Under the pieces are notes generated by a model. It was not told the origin of the DNA. It saw nothing but the letters and a program-made list of their open reading frames with translations, and ran no database searches. Shown piece by piece: positions 14,285 to 22,315 of a DNA stretch of 29,122 nt; the first letter of the stretch is position 1, and every line of letters starts with the position of its first letter. The stretch is from assembly GCA_047607345.1 (NCBI GenBank), contig JASGDF010000199.1, forward strand, positions 1 through 29,122, read 5' to 3'. The translations under genes and the position numbers were made by a program. This stretch comes from Pseudomonas_S sp047607345. GTDB taxonomy: Bacteria; Pseudomonadota; Gammaproteobacteria; Xanthomonadales; Xanthomonadaceae.

Positions 14285-14524
14285 ATGAGCACCATCGAAG
14301 AACGCGTCAAGAAAATCGTCATCGAGCAGCTTGGCGTCAAGGAAGAGGAAGTCACCAACAGTGCATCGTTCGTCGATGATCTGGGCGCCGACTCCCTGGA
14401 TACCGTCGAGCTGGTGATGGCGCTCGAGGAAGAATTCGAGTGCGAGATCCCGGACGAAGAGGCCGAGAAGATCACCTCGGTCCAGCAGGCGATCGACTAC
14501 GTCAAGGCGCACGTCAAGAGCTGA
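14285..14524 (+). CDS. acpP: Acyl carrier protein
   Basis: A 79-residue acidic protein almost textbook in sequence: MSTIEERVKKIVIEQLGVKE, then DDLGADSLDTVELVMALEEE with Ser37 as the 4'-phosphopantetheine attachment site, and EKITSVQQAIDYVKAH. It carries growing acyl chains during fatty acid synthesis and donates them to lipid A, phospholipid and signal synthesis. ATG 14285 is preceded by ggag at 14272-14275. A strong stem-loop with T-run follows at 14575-14602, so much of the message should end there, giving acpP its own abundant short transcript. Confidence 0.98.
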   Translation: MSTIEERVKKIVIEQLGVKEEEVTNSASFVDDLGADSLDTVELVMALEEEFECEIPDEEAEKITSVQQAIDYVKAHVKS

Positions 14525-14574
14525 TGCTCGCGCTTGCCGCGGGCACGAGCCTGGCTTGGCCCGCGACAACCCAT

Positions 14575-14602
14575 GGGGCCGCTGATGCGGCCCTGTGTTT
14601 TT
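14575..14602 (+). terminator. Rho-independent terminator after acpP
   Basis: GGGCCGC (14576-14582) pairs with GCGGCCC (14587-14593) around TGAT, followed by TGTGTTTTT (14594-14602). A GU pair can extend the stem. Transcription into fabF would need read-through or a new promoter. Confidence 0.82.
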
Positions 14603-14647
14603 GAATCAGTGCAGATTCAAATCCGGCGCAGGGAAGCGTCGCGCTGT

Positions 14648-14712
14648 TGCGAGGGATTCGCACGTCTATACCCCGGCCGATGGATGGGTCGTGCTCTTGC
14701 GATGGATTCGCG
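14648..14712 (+). repeat. Two copies of the TGCGA-N5-TCGCA motif upstream of fabF
   Basis: TGCGAgggatTCGCA (14648-14662) is a perfect 5+5 palindrome; TGCGAtggatTCGCG (14698-14712) is a one-mismatch copy 50 bp further on. Both carry a ctgttgc/ctcttgc-like left flank shared with copies at 9946-9965, 10012-10026 and 17493-17512. They may be fragments of a dispersed repeat or binding sites. Confidence 0.6.
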
Positions 14713-14739
14713 CTTTCGCACCGTGGTGAGGAGATCGGA

Positions 14740-15975
<1,236 letters not shown>

Positions 15976-16063
15976 TCCGAGGTTCAGACCCAGACCAAGG
16001 GCCCCCGGTCCCTCCGGGAGAAGGACCAAGGCCCGCCGTGTGTTGCATTTCCCTCCCAGGCCG

Positions 16064-17422
16064 ATGACGCTGATCAGATCCCTGCGCGCGGACCTCGACC
16101 TGCTGGCGCTGCACCGGTTCGCGCCACAGCGCTATCCGGCATTGTTCGAATCCACGGCGTCCGGCACGGTGCACGGGCGCTGGGACCTGCTGTTGATGGG
16201 CGATGGTCGCGGCCTGCGGCTGGATGTGGATGGCCGGGTGCGCGACCTGCGCGGCGAAGTGCTTGCCGGTGACTTTCTGGAGGCCCTCGATGCCGCATGG
16301 CGCGCGGAGTGGGTCGAGCCTGCCGCAACGCCCGATGCGCCGCCGTTCCGGGGCGGCTGGGCGTTGCTGCTGGACTACGAACTGGCTGCGCAGGTCGAGC
16401 CGGTGCTGGCGCTGCCGAGGCGCGCCGATGGCCTGCCCGCCGCGCTGGCGTTGCGTTGTCCGGCTGCGGTGCTGCGCGACCGGCGCAGTGGCGCGTGCTT
16501 CGCGGTGGCCGAGTCCGGACATGCCGGATTGCTCGAATGCATCGCGGCCGATGCCGAGGCCGCACTTTCGCTGGTTTCCCTTCCGGCCTGGGAGGCGCCG
16601 GTCGCCGTCGACGAGGATGCGCCAGCACGCTTCACCGACGGCGTGGAGCAAGTGCTGGACTACTTGCGGGCCGGGGATGTGTTCCAGGCCAACATCTCGC
16701 GTGGCTGGCAGGCGGGCTTTGCTGCCGCACTGGATCCGGCGGCGCTGCACGCGCGCCTGCGCGTGGCCAACCCGGCGCCGTTCGCCGGGCTGTTCGTCGC
16801 GCAGGGACGGGCGGTGGTCAGCTCCTCGCCGGAGCGGCTGGTGTCGGTGCGCGTCGAGCGCGTCGAGACCCGGCCGATCGCCGGCACCCGGCCACGCTTC
16901 GCCGGTGATGACGAGGCCGCGCGCATCCGCGAGCTGGTCGGACATCCCAAGGAGCGCGCCGAGCATGTGATGCTGATCGACCTGGAGCGCAACGACCTGG
17001 GCCGGGTCTGCGCGCCGGGCACGGTCGAGGTCGATGAGCTGATGACGGTGGAGAGCTACGCGCACGTGCACCACATCGTCAGCAACGTGCGCGGCCGGCT
17101 GCGTGCCGGCACCACGCCGGGCGAGGTAGTCCGCGCGGTGTTTCCCGGCGGGACCATCACCGGCTGCCCCAAGGTGCGCTGCATGCAGGTCATTGCCGAG
17201 CTGGAGCAGGAGGCGCGCGGAGCCTATACCGGTGCGTTCGGCTGGCTGAACCGTGACGGCGACCTGGACCTGAACATCCTGATCCGCACCGCGGAGGTGG
17301 CTGGCGCGCAGCTGCGCTTCCGCACCGGCGCGGGGATCGTGGTCGATTCGGTGCCCGAGCGCGAGCTGGAGGAGACCCGGGCCAAGGCGCGCGGCCTGCT
17401 GCGTGCGCTGGAGCAGGGATAG
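16064..17422 (+). CDS. pabB: Aminodeoxychorismate synthase component I (PabB-type chorismate-binding enzyme)
   Basis: About 452 residues. The N-terminal domain contains ALFESTASG, resembling the LLES tryptophan-pocket motif. The C-terminal chorismate-binding domain has FQANISRGW, SSSPERLVSV, RPIAGTRPR, HVMLIDLERNDLGRV, FPGGTITGCPKVRCMQVI and the final GAGIVVDSVPERELEET. PabB with PabA makes aminodeoxychorismate for folate; TrpE makes anthranilate with the same fold. E. coli PabB has a catalytic Lys in PIKGT; here it is Ala (PIAGT), as in TrpE, so specificity is not settled by motif. Its position after fabF, where E. coli has pabC, and before mltG favours folate synthesis. ATG 16064 is preferred; GTG 16040 is an in-frame alternative. 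Confidence 0.82.
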   Translation: MTLIRSLRADLDLLALHRFAPQRYPALFESTASGTVHGRWDLLLMGDGRGLRLDVDGRVRDLRGEVLAGDFLEALDAAWRAEWVEPAATPDAPPFRGGWALLLDYELAAQVEPVLALPRRADGLPAALALRCPAAVLRDRRSGACFAVAESGHAGLLECIAADAEAALSLVSLPAWEAPVAVDEDAPARFTDGVEQVLDYLRAGDVFQANISRGWQAGFAAALDPAALHARLRVANPAPFAGLFVAQGRAVVSSSPERLVSVRVERVETRPIAGTRPRFAGDDEAARIRELVGHPKERAEHVMLIDLERNDLGRVCAPGTVEVDELMTVESYAHVHHIVSNVRGRLRAGTTPGEVVRAVFPGGTITGCPKVRCMQVIAELEQEARGAYTGAFGWLNRDGDLDLNILIRTAEVAGAQLRFRTGAGIVVDSVPERELEETRAKARGLLRALEQG

Positions 17423-17492
17423 GAACGGCTCCGGATCACTTGGGGCCATTGCTTGCGATGGGCATTCCCTTGCTAGTCCCCGTACATGGAAT

Positions 17493-17552
17493 GCGGTGTT
17501 CTCGCGAGGGGGCGCATGAAAGCCTCGTCGCGGCTGAAGCCGCTCCCACAAG
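17493..17552 (+). repeat. Dispersed REP-like element in the pabB-mltG gap
   Basis: The segment begins TGCGGTGTTCTCGCGAGGGG (17493-17512), 19/20 identical to 9946-9965. It runs into cctcgtcgcggctgaagccgctcccaca, whose GCGGCT-ga-AGCCGC (17530-17543) is a hairpin. This is a familiar xanthomonad intergenic repeat. It stays in frame with mltG and could mislead start prediction. Confidence 0.75.
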
Positions 17553-17589
17553 GTATCCTGCGCGGCGCGGAAATATCGACGAGGGCGCT

Positions 17590-18654
17590 GTGGCGGCAGG
17601 TTGCAAACGAGGTTGTCTCACCGGACTGGTGGCGTCGCTGGCGCTGGTCCTGTTGTGCGCGGGTGCGGCAGCCTGGCTGTGGCAGCGCTACCAGGCGTTC
17701 GCGGTGACGCCACTGCAGGTGGCGCAGCCGAGCGTGGTGGTCGCTTCCGGTGATTCGTTCCAGGCCGTGCTGCGCAAGCTGCGCCAGGCTGGCGTGCAGG
17801 GGGGGACTGATATCGAGTGGCAGTTGCTGGCACGGCAGGTCGATGCCGCCGGCAGGATCAAGGTCGGCGAGTACGCGCTGTCGTCGGCCTTGTCGCCGCG
17901 CGAGCTGTTGCTGCGGATGCGCCAGGGCAGGGTGGTCCAGTACCGTTTCACCCTGGTCGAGGGCTGGAACGTCCGCCAGCTGCGCGCCGCGCTCGATGCC
18001 GCCCAGCCGCTGCGGCACGAGACCACGGACTTGGACGATGCCGCGCTGATGACCCGGCTCGGCTTCCCTGGCCAGCACCCGGAAGGACGTTTCCTGCCGG
18101 AGACCTATCTTTACCAGCGCGGCGATTCCGACCTGGACCTGCTGCGCCGCGCGCACGCGGCGATGGCCAAGGCACTGGACGCGGCCTGGCAGCAGCGCGG
18201 CGCCGACCTGCCGCTGACCACACCCGAGCAGGCGCTGATCCTGGCCTCGATCGTCGAGAAGGAGACCGGCCTGGCGACTGAGCGACCGCAGATCGCCGGC
18301 GTATTCGCACGCCGGCTCCGGCTCGGCATGAAGCTGCAGACCGATCCGACCGTGATCTACGGGCTCGGCAGTGGCTACGACGGCAACATCCGCAGGCGCG
18401 ACCTGGAAACCGACACGCCGTACAACACCTACACGCGCGCCGGCCTTCCGCCGACGCCGATCGCGATGCCCGGGCGCGCCGCGCTGCTGGCCGCGGTGAA
18501 GCCGGCCGATGGGCAGGCGCTGTATTTCGTCGCGGCCGGCGATGGCAGCGGCGCGCATGTGTTTTCCGATAGTTACGAGCAGCATACCGCCGCGGTTGCG
18601 CGCTACCTGCAGCGGCTGCGTCAGTCGCCGCCGGCCGGGGTGGCCAGGCCATGA
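17590..18654 (+). CDS. mltG: Endolytic murein transglycosylase MltG
   Basis: A 354-residue inner membrane protein (YceG family) that cuts nascent glycan strands in the periplasm and sets their length. A cytoplasmic basic stub is followed by one transmembrane helix (residues about 10-31), a LysM-like segment beginning VVVASGDSFQAVLRKL, and the catalytic domain with ILASIVEKETGL (Glu223, equivalent to E. coli Glu218) and LQTDPTVIYGLG. YNTYTRAGLPPTPIAMPG is the standard C-terminal block. GTG 17590 is chosen: gagg lies 5 nt upstream and the next in-frame extension is only repeat DNA. The stop overlaps the tmk start (ATGA). Confidence 0.93.
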   Translation: MAAGCKRGCLTGLVASLALVLLCAGAAAWLWQRYQAFAVTPLQVAQPSVVVASGDSFQAVLRKLRQAGVQGGTDIEWQLLARQVDAAGRIKVGEYALSSALSPRELLLRMRQGRVVQYRFTLVEGWNVRQLRAALDAAQPLRHETTDLDDAALMTRLGFPGQHPEGRFLPETYLYQRGDSDLDLLRRAHAAMAKALDAAWQQRGADLPLTTPEQALILASIVEKETGLATERPQIAGVFARRLRLGMKLQTDPTVIYGLGSGYDGNIRRRDLETDTPYNTYTRAGLPPTPIAMPGRAALLAAVKPADGQALYFVAAGDGSGAHVFSDSYEQHTAAVARYLQRLRQSPPAGVARP

Positions 18655-19307
18655 GTTCCGCATTGCTCAGGCATCCGCGCTTCATCAGCCTGGAGGGGGG
18701 CGAAGGCGCTGGCAAGACCACCGCGATCAACGCGATTCGCGACTGGCTGGTGCGCCACGGCCACGAGGTCGTGCTGACCCGTGAGCCGGGTGGCACGCCG
18801 CTGGCCGAGCGCGTGCGTGGCTTGTTGCTGGACAAGGGCGCGGACGCCGAGCCGTTATGGCCGCAGACCGAACTGCTGCTGGTGTTCGCCGCGCGCGCGC
18901 AGCACGTGCGCGAGGTGATCGGCCCGGCGCTGCAGCGCGGCGCGTTCGTGGTCAGCGACCGCTTCACCGATTCCAGCTACGCCTATCAGGGTGATGGCCG
19001 CGGCCTGGACCGCGCCTGGATCGCCGAACTGGAGCGGCGCGCGGTCGGGATCGAGCCGGGCATGACTCTGCTGCTCGACCTCGACGTCAAGGTCGGACGG
19101 GCCCGCACCAGCGGGCGCGATCCGTGTCCGGACCGGATCGAGAGTGAACACGACGATTTCTTCGAGCGCGTGCGTGCCGGCTTCCGCCGGCGCGCCGACG
19201 AGCATCCGGAGCGCTTCCGCGTGATCGATGCCGGGCAGGGGCCGCTGGAGGTCGCGCAGGCAGTCGCCGAGGCGGTTGCCCGATTCGTGCAGGGAGCCGT
19301 CGAATGA
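18651..19307 (+). CDS. tmk: Thymidylate kinase
   Basis: A 218-residue P-loop enzyme converting dTMP to dTDP. FISLEGGEGAGKTTAI is the Walker A motif (residues about 9-24). VVLTREPGGTPLAERVR follows, then VVSDRFTDSSYAYQGDGRGLD, the substrate-binding DR(F/Y)xxSS segment, and the lid region ARTSGRDPCPDRIES. Length and motifs are those of the bacterial type II enzyme. It overlaps mltG by 4 nt and holB by 4 nt, so mltG-tmk-holB-pilZ behave as one translationally coupled unit. Confidence 0.96.
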   Translation: MSSALLRHPRFISLEGGEGAGKTTAINAIRDWLVRHGHEVVLTREPGGTPLAERVRGLLLDKGADAEPLWPQTELLLVFAARAQHVREVIGPALQRGAFVVSDRFTDSSYAYQGDGRGLDRAWIAELERRAVGIEPGMTLLLDLDVKVGRARTSGRDPCPDRIESEHDDFFERVRAGFRRRADEHPERFRVIDAGQGPLEVAQAVAEAVARFVQGAVE

Positions 19308-20260
19308 GCGCTTTCTCGCCCTGGCAGCAGCGTGCCTACGACCAGACCGTGGCCGCACTCGATGCCGGTCGCCTCGGTCACGGCCTGCTGATCTGCGGTC
19401 CGAGCGGACTGGGCAAGCGCGAGGTCGCGCTGAAGCTGGCCGAGCATGTGCTTGCCGGGGGTGGGGACCCGAAGGCCAATCAGCGCGCCTTGCAACTGAT
19501 TGCCGCCGGCACCCATCCGGACCTGCAGCGGGTATCGTTCATCCCGAATCGTACCGGCGACAAGCTGCGCACCGAGATCGTCATCGAACAGGTGCGCGAA
19601 ATCTCGCAGAAACTTGCGCTGACGCCACAGTACGGCATCGCGCAGGTAGTGATCGTCGATCCGGCCGACGCGATCAATCGCGCCGCCTGCAACGCGTTGC
19701 TGAAGACCCTGGAGGAGCCGGCGCCCGGTCGCTACCTGTGGCTGGTCAGCGCGCACCCAGCACGGCTGCCGGCGACGATCCGCAGTCGCTGCCAGCGGCT
19801 GGAGTTCAAGCTGCCGTCGGCGCACGAGGCGCTGGCGTGGTTGCTTGCACAGGGCTTCGCCGAGGCGATGGCCCGGCAGGCGCTGGATGCCGCGCGTGGC
19901 CATCCAGGCCTGGCCGCGGAATGGCTGCGCGGCGATGGATTGGAATTGCGCCGGCAGGTGGCTTCGGACCTGGAGCAACTCGGCGCGGGTCGTACCAGCC
20001 CGGTGGAAGTCGCCCTGCGCTGGACCAGCGACGAGCGGGCCGAACAGCGCCTGGGCCATGCCGCCGATCTGGTGCTGGCGCAAGCCGCGGCTGGCTTGAC
20101 CGATCCTGCGCGCTTGCACAGGCTTGCGGCCTGGTTCGATGCCGCCAACCGCACGCGCGAACTGCTGCGCACTACGGTGCGTGCCGACCTGGCCGTGGCC
20201 GAGTTGCTGCTTGCCTGGCGTGACGCGGATCGCGCCATTCGTAAAGAGGGGAGCGCATGA
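19304..20260 (+). CDS. holB: DNA polymerase III subunit delta'
   Basis: A 318-residue clamp-loader subunit. LLICGPSGLGKREVALKLAE is the modified P-loop region (residues about 27-46), followed by AAGTHPDLQRV, EIVIEQVREISQKL, the sensor region VIVDPADAINRAACNALLKTLEEP and the SRC motif in TIRSRCQRLEF. Delta' is the rigid stator of the clamp loader, with tau/gamma and delta. E. coli delta' has four zinc-binding cysteines before AGTHPD; none are present here (the segment is GGGDPKANQRALQLI), so the zinc module has been lost or replaced. Overlaps tmk and pilZ by 4 nt each. Confidence 0.93.
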   Translation: MSAFSPWQQRAYDQTVAALDAGRLGHGLLICGPSGLGKREVALKLAEHVLAGGGDPKANQRALQLIAAGTHPDLQRVSFIPNRTGDKLRTEIVIEQVREISQKLALTPQYGIAQVVIVDPADAINRAACNALLKTLEEPAPGRYLWLVSAHPARLPATIRSRCQRLEFKLPSAHEALAWLLAQGFAEAMARQALDAARGHPGLAAEWLRGDGLELRRQVASDLEQLGAGRTSPVEVALRWTSDERAEQRLGHAADLVLAQAAAGLTDPARLHRLAAWFDAANRTRELLRTTVRADLAVAELLLAWRDADRAIRKEGSA

Positions 20261-20610
20261 GTGCGATGAGTGGACGCCAGGGCATCCTGTCGCTGGCGAT
20301 CAAGGACAAAACGGCGTTGTACGGCGCCTACATGCCGTTCATGAAGAACGGGGGCATCTTCGTGCCGACGCCGAAGCGTTACTTTCTCGGTGACGAAGTG
20401 TTCCTGCTGTTGACCTTGCCCGAGTCCAGCGAGCGCCTGCCGGTGGCAGGCAAGGTGGTGTGGACCACGCCTGCCGGCGCACAGGGCAACCGCGCCGCCG
20501 GTATCGGCGTGCACTTGCCGGACGGTCGCGAAGGCGAGGCGATCCGCAGCCGCATCGAAACGCTGTTGGCCGGCCTGCTCAATTCCGATAAGCCAACCTA
20601 CACGTTGTGA
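20257..20610 (+). CDS. pilZ: PilZ-domain type IV pilus assembly protein
   Basis: A 117-residue PilZ-fold protein: GILSLAIKDKTALYGAYMPF, GGIFVPTPKRYFLGDEVFLLLTLPE, and VAGKVVWTTPAGAQGNRAAGIGV. The RxxxR motif needed for cyclic di-GMP binding is absent, as in the founding PilZ proteins of xanthomonads and Pseudomonas, which do not bind the nucleotide but interact with the pilus machinery (PilB and FimX in Xanthomonas). The gene lies after holB, the conserved position of true pilZ. The last gene of the coupled group; the tRNA promoter begins 7 nt after its stop. Confidence 0.93.
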   Translation: MSAMSGRQGILSLAIKDKTALYGAYMPFMKNGGIFVPTPKRYFLGDEVFLLLTLPESSERLPVAGKVVWTTPAGAQGNRAAGIGVHLPDGREGEAIRSRIETLLAGLLNSDKPTYTL

Positions 20611-20616
20611 AGGCCG

Positions 20617-20644
20617 TTGACGCGGGCCGCAGTTGCTATATAAT
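20617..20644 (+). promoter_or_regulatory. Promoter of the tRNA-Val gene
   Basis: TTGACG (20617-20622), a 16-bp spacer and a perfect TATAAT (20639-20644). The GC-rich stretch gtgcggctcgcg just downstream is a typical stringent-control discriminator of stable RNA promoters. The expected start is near 20651, 13 nt before the mature tRNA. Confidence 0.9.
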
Positions 20645-20663
20645 GTGCGGCTCGCGACACACC

Positions 20664-20738
20664 GGGCGGTTAGCTCAGCGGTAGAGCATTGCCTTCACAC
20701 GGCAAGGGTCGCAGGTTCGAACCCTGCACCGCCCACCA
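20664..20738 (+). tRNA. tRNA-Val (anticodon CAC)
   Basis: A full cloverleaf with encoded CCA. The acceptor stem pairs GGGCGGT (20664-20670) with ACCGCCC (20728-20734), discriminator A, CCA at 20736-20738. The anticodon stem is TTGCC/GGCAA with loop TTCACAC, giving anticodon CAC at 20696-20698, which reads GTG codons. The T-arm is GCAGG-TTCGAAC-CCTGC. GTG is a frequent valine codon in this GC-rich sequence. A terminator follows at 20781-20809. Confidence 0.97.
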
Positions 20739-20780
20739 TCGATCTGACACGCTAGTTCCAGACGAGTGTCTGAAGCATTG

Positions 20781-20809
20781 AAAAGGCCGGCTTCCAAGCC
20801 GGCCTTTTT
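20781..20809 (+). terminator. Rho-independent terminator after tRNA-Val
   Basis: AAAAGGCCGGCTT (20781-20793) and AAGCCGGCCTTTT (20796-20808) form a perfect 13-bp stem with CC at the tip and a T-run at the end. The A-tract on the 5' side makes it potentially bidirectional, so it could also stop the convergent citrate-synthase-like gene. Confidence 0.93.
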
Positions 20810-20964
20810 GCTTGGTCGGCATTGGCGGCGCCGGGCGTGCCCGGTCGGGAAAGTTCGCCGTTATAGATGATCTCAGGGCGGCGCTTGGACGACGCGGGTT
20901 GCTGTTCCTGCGTAGTGGGGGCATCGCTTGGTGTCGATTCGACCGTGTGCCCGACGGATGCCAA
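20810..20964. other. Gene-free stretch between the tRNA terminator and the convergent gene
   Basis: I see no gene, no second copy of the tRNA 3' end and no integrase-like sequence here. A short minus-strand reading frame crosses it (VESTPSDAPTTQEQQ) but it runs on into the antisense of the tRNA and has no recognisable family. Confidence 0.5.
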
Positions 20965-22203
20965 CTACGTGCCAACGCCAGGGGCGAGCCCGGTGTAGCG
21001 TGCCCGTGGCCGGATCAACTTGCCCAGCGCCTGCTGTTCCAGTGCGTGCGCCAGCCAGCCGGTCAGGCGGGCGCTGGCGAACATCACCAGTGCGTGCGCG
21101 GCGGGCAGGTCGTGGACGAAGCAGGTCGCGGCCAGCATGCAGTCGATGTTGGGCTGCTGGCCGCTGCTTTCCCGGGCGGCGGCGATCACCGCCTCGACGT
21201 GGCGCATCTGCGGCGTATCGCCGCGCAGTTCGCGCAGCAGACGCAGTACTTCGGCGGCACGCGGGTCGCCATCGGGGTAGAGCAGGTGGTTGAAGCCGGG
21301 CAGATCGTCGCCGCGCCGCCAGCGCTCGGTGATGAAGGGGCCGGGCGAGCCGGCGTCGCGTGCGTCGCGCAGCAGCGCGTGGGCGCGAGCAGTGGCGCCG
21401 CCGTGGCGCGGGCCGGACAGCGCGGCCAGGCCGGCACTGACGGTGGCGTGCAGGTGCGCGCCGGTCGAGGCGACCACGCGTGCGGCAAATGCGGACACGT
21501 TCAGTTCGTGGTCGGCGCACAGCACCAGCGCGGCGCGTACCAGATCGGCGAAGGCCGCATCGCCTGGGCGCCAGGTATCGGCGAGCAGGCGGTGTACCGG
21601 GCGCGCGTCGGGCCGGGTGCCGACCAGCAGTGCGGCGTTCTGTCGCAGCAGCATCGCCGCGACTTCGCGCCGTATCGGCGCGGCGGCGTTGAGTGACTGG
21701 GGCTGCTCCAGCGCCAGCAGCGGGATGCAGGCCATCGTGCGTTCCAACGGGGGCAGCGAGCCGTCCAGCGCCACCGTGGCGATCCGTTCCGGCCATTGCG
21801 GCGGCGCGGGCATCGCGAACGGATCGTGCTCCTCGCATTCCCACAGTCGTCGGGCGATGTCCTCCAGCGTGGCGCCTTCGCGCACCGCCGCCACCGCCGA
21901 ATGGCCGCGGTAGTAGGGGGCGTCGGGGCGGATCAGCGAGATCCGTGTCTCCAGCACCGGCAGGCCGCGATCCAGGCTCTGCGCAGCGCCGACCGCGGCA
22001 CCGCGGCCGGCGCGCTTGCGCTGCGCGAGCCGTTCGACCTCCGCGCGCAGGTAGACCCGGTTGCGCAGGTTCGGTCCGGGGCGCGAGGTCAGCAGGCCAC
22101 GGCTGACGTAGGCGTACAGCGTGGCGGTGCTGATACGCAGCAACGCGCAGGCTTCGGCGGCGGGGATCAGTTCGCGATCGGGGTGGGGAGGTGGGCTCGA
22201 CAT
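20965..22203 (-). CDS. Citrate-synthase-like protein with N-terminal MerR-type DNA-binding helix-turn-helix
   Basis: A 412-residue fusion. Residues about 11-62 form a MerR/excisionase-like winged helix-turn-helix: LIPAAEACALLRISTATLYAYVSRGLL and a wing-like VYLRAEVERLAQRK. From about residue 82 to the end it reads as a citrate synthase: ETRISLIRPDAPYYRGHS, CADHELNVSAFAARVVASTGA, GPRHGGATA, GFNHLLYPDGDPR, NIDCMLAA and TGWLAHALEQ...LIRPRARYTG. The catalytic His267, His306 and Asp354 and the substrate arginines in DPR and RPR are all retained. It is divergent from prpB and separated by only 112 bp containing a TTGAT/ATCAA cluster, while no PrpR-type sigma54 activator is seen. A metabolite-responsive regulator of the methylcitrate genes is the likely role; an active synthase is also possible. 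Such HTH-citrate synthase fusions exist in other bacteria but I know of no assigned function. Confidence 0.8.
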   Translation of the reverse strand: MSSPPPHPDRELIPAAEACALLRISTATLYAYVSRGLLTSRPGPNLRNRVYLRAEVERLAQRKRAGRGAAVGAAQSLDRGLPVLETRISLIRPDAPYYRGHSAVAAVREGATLEDIARRLWECEEHDPFAMPAPPQWPERIATVALDGSLPPLERTMACIPLLALEQPQSLNAAAPIRREVAAMLLRQNAALLVGTRPDARPVHRLLADTWRPGDAAFADLVRAALVLCADHELNVSAFAARVVASTGAHLHATVSAGLAALSGPRHGGATARAHALLRDARDAGSPGPFITERWRRGDDLPGFNHLLYPDGDPRAAEVLRLLRELRGDTPQMRHVEAVIAAARESSGQQPNIDCMLAATCFVHDLPAAHALVMFASARLTGWLAHALEQQALGKLIRPRARYTGLAPGVGT

Positions 22204-22210
22204 GAAATTA

Positions 22211-22239
22211 GTTGATTTATTTAATCAAGATTGATCAAC
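22211..22239. promoter_or_regulatory. AT-rich TTGAT/ATCAA operator candidate in the divergent prp intergenic region
   Basis: TTGATT-tattt-AATCAA (22212-22228) is a perfect 6+6 palindrome. TTGATCAA (22231-22238) is a second palindrome right after it. The outer GTTGAT (22211-22216) and ATCAAC (22234-22239) also mirror each other. The site begins 7 nt before the regulator's start codon and about 77 nt before prpB, a position suited to controlling both genes. It is the most AT-rich spot in the neighbourhood. Confidence 0.65.
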
Positions 22240-22315
22240 AGGTCTGATGGTGCCACATTGGGAGCCATCGCGGAACCGGCCAGTAACGGTCTTCCGCCCA
22301 GACCAGGAGCTTGTC

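Noticed and set aside
16007..16027. GGTCC...GGACC stem between fabF and pabB as a terminator
   Set aside because: The stem is short and bulged and no T-run follows.
17440..17589. N-terminal extension of MltG from ATG 17440
   Set aside because: It would translate a dispersed repeat; GTG 17590 has a good ribosome-binding site and gives the normal N-terminal membrane anchor.
20739..20964. Possible genomic island attachment next to tRNA-Val
   Set aside because: No integrase and no repeated tRNA 3' end were seen in the window; the prp genes look native in composition.
20670..20975. Minus-strand frame encoding WWAVQGSNLRPLPCEG
   Set aside because: This is antisense translation of the tRNA, a common false protein prediction.
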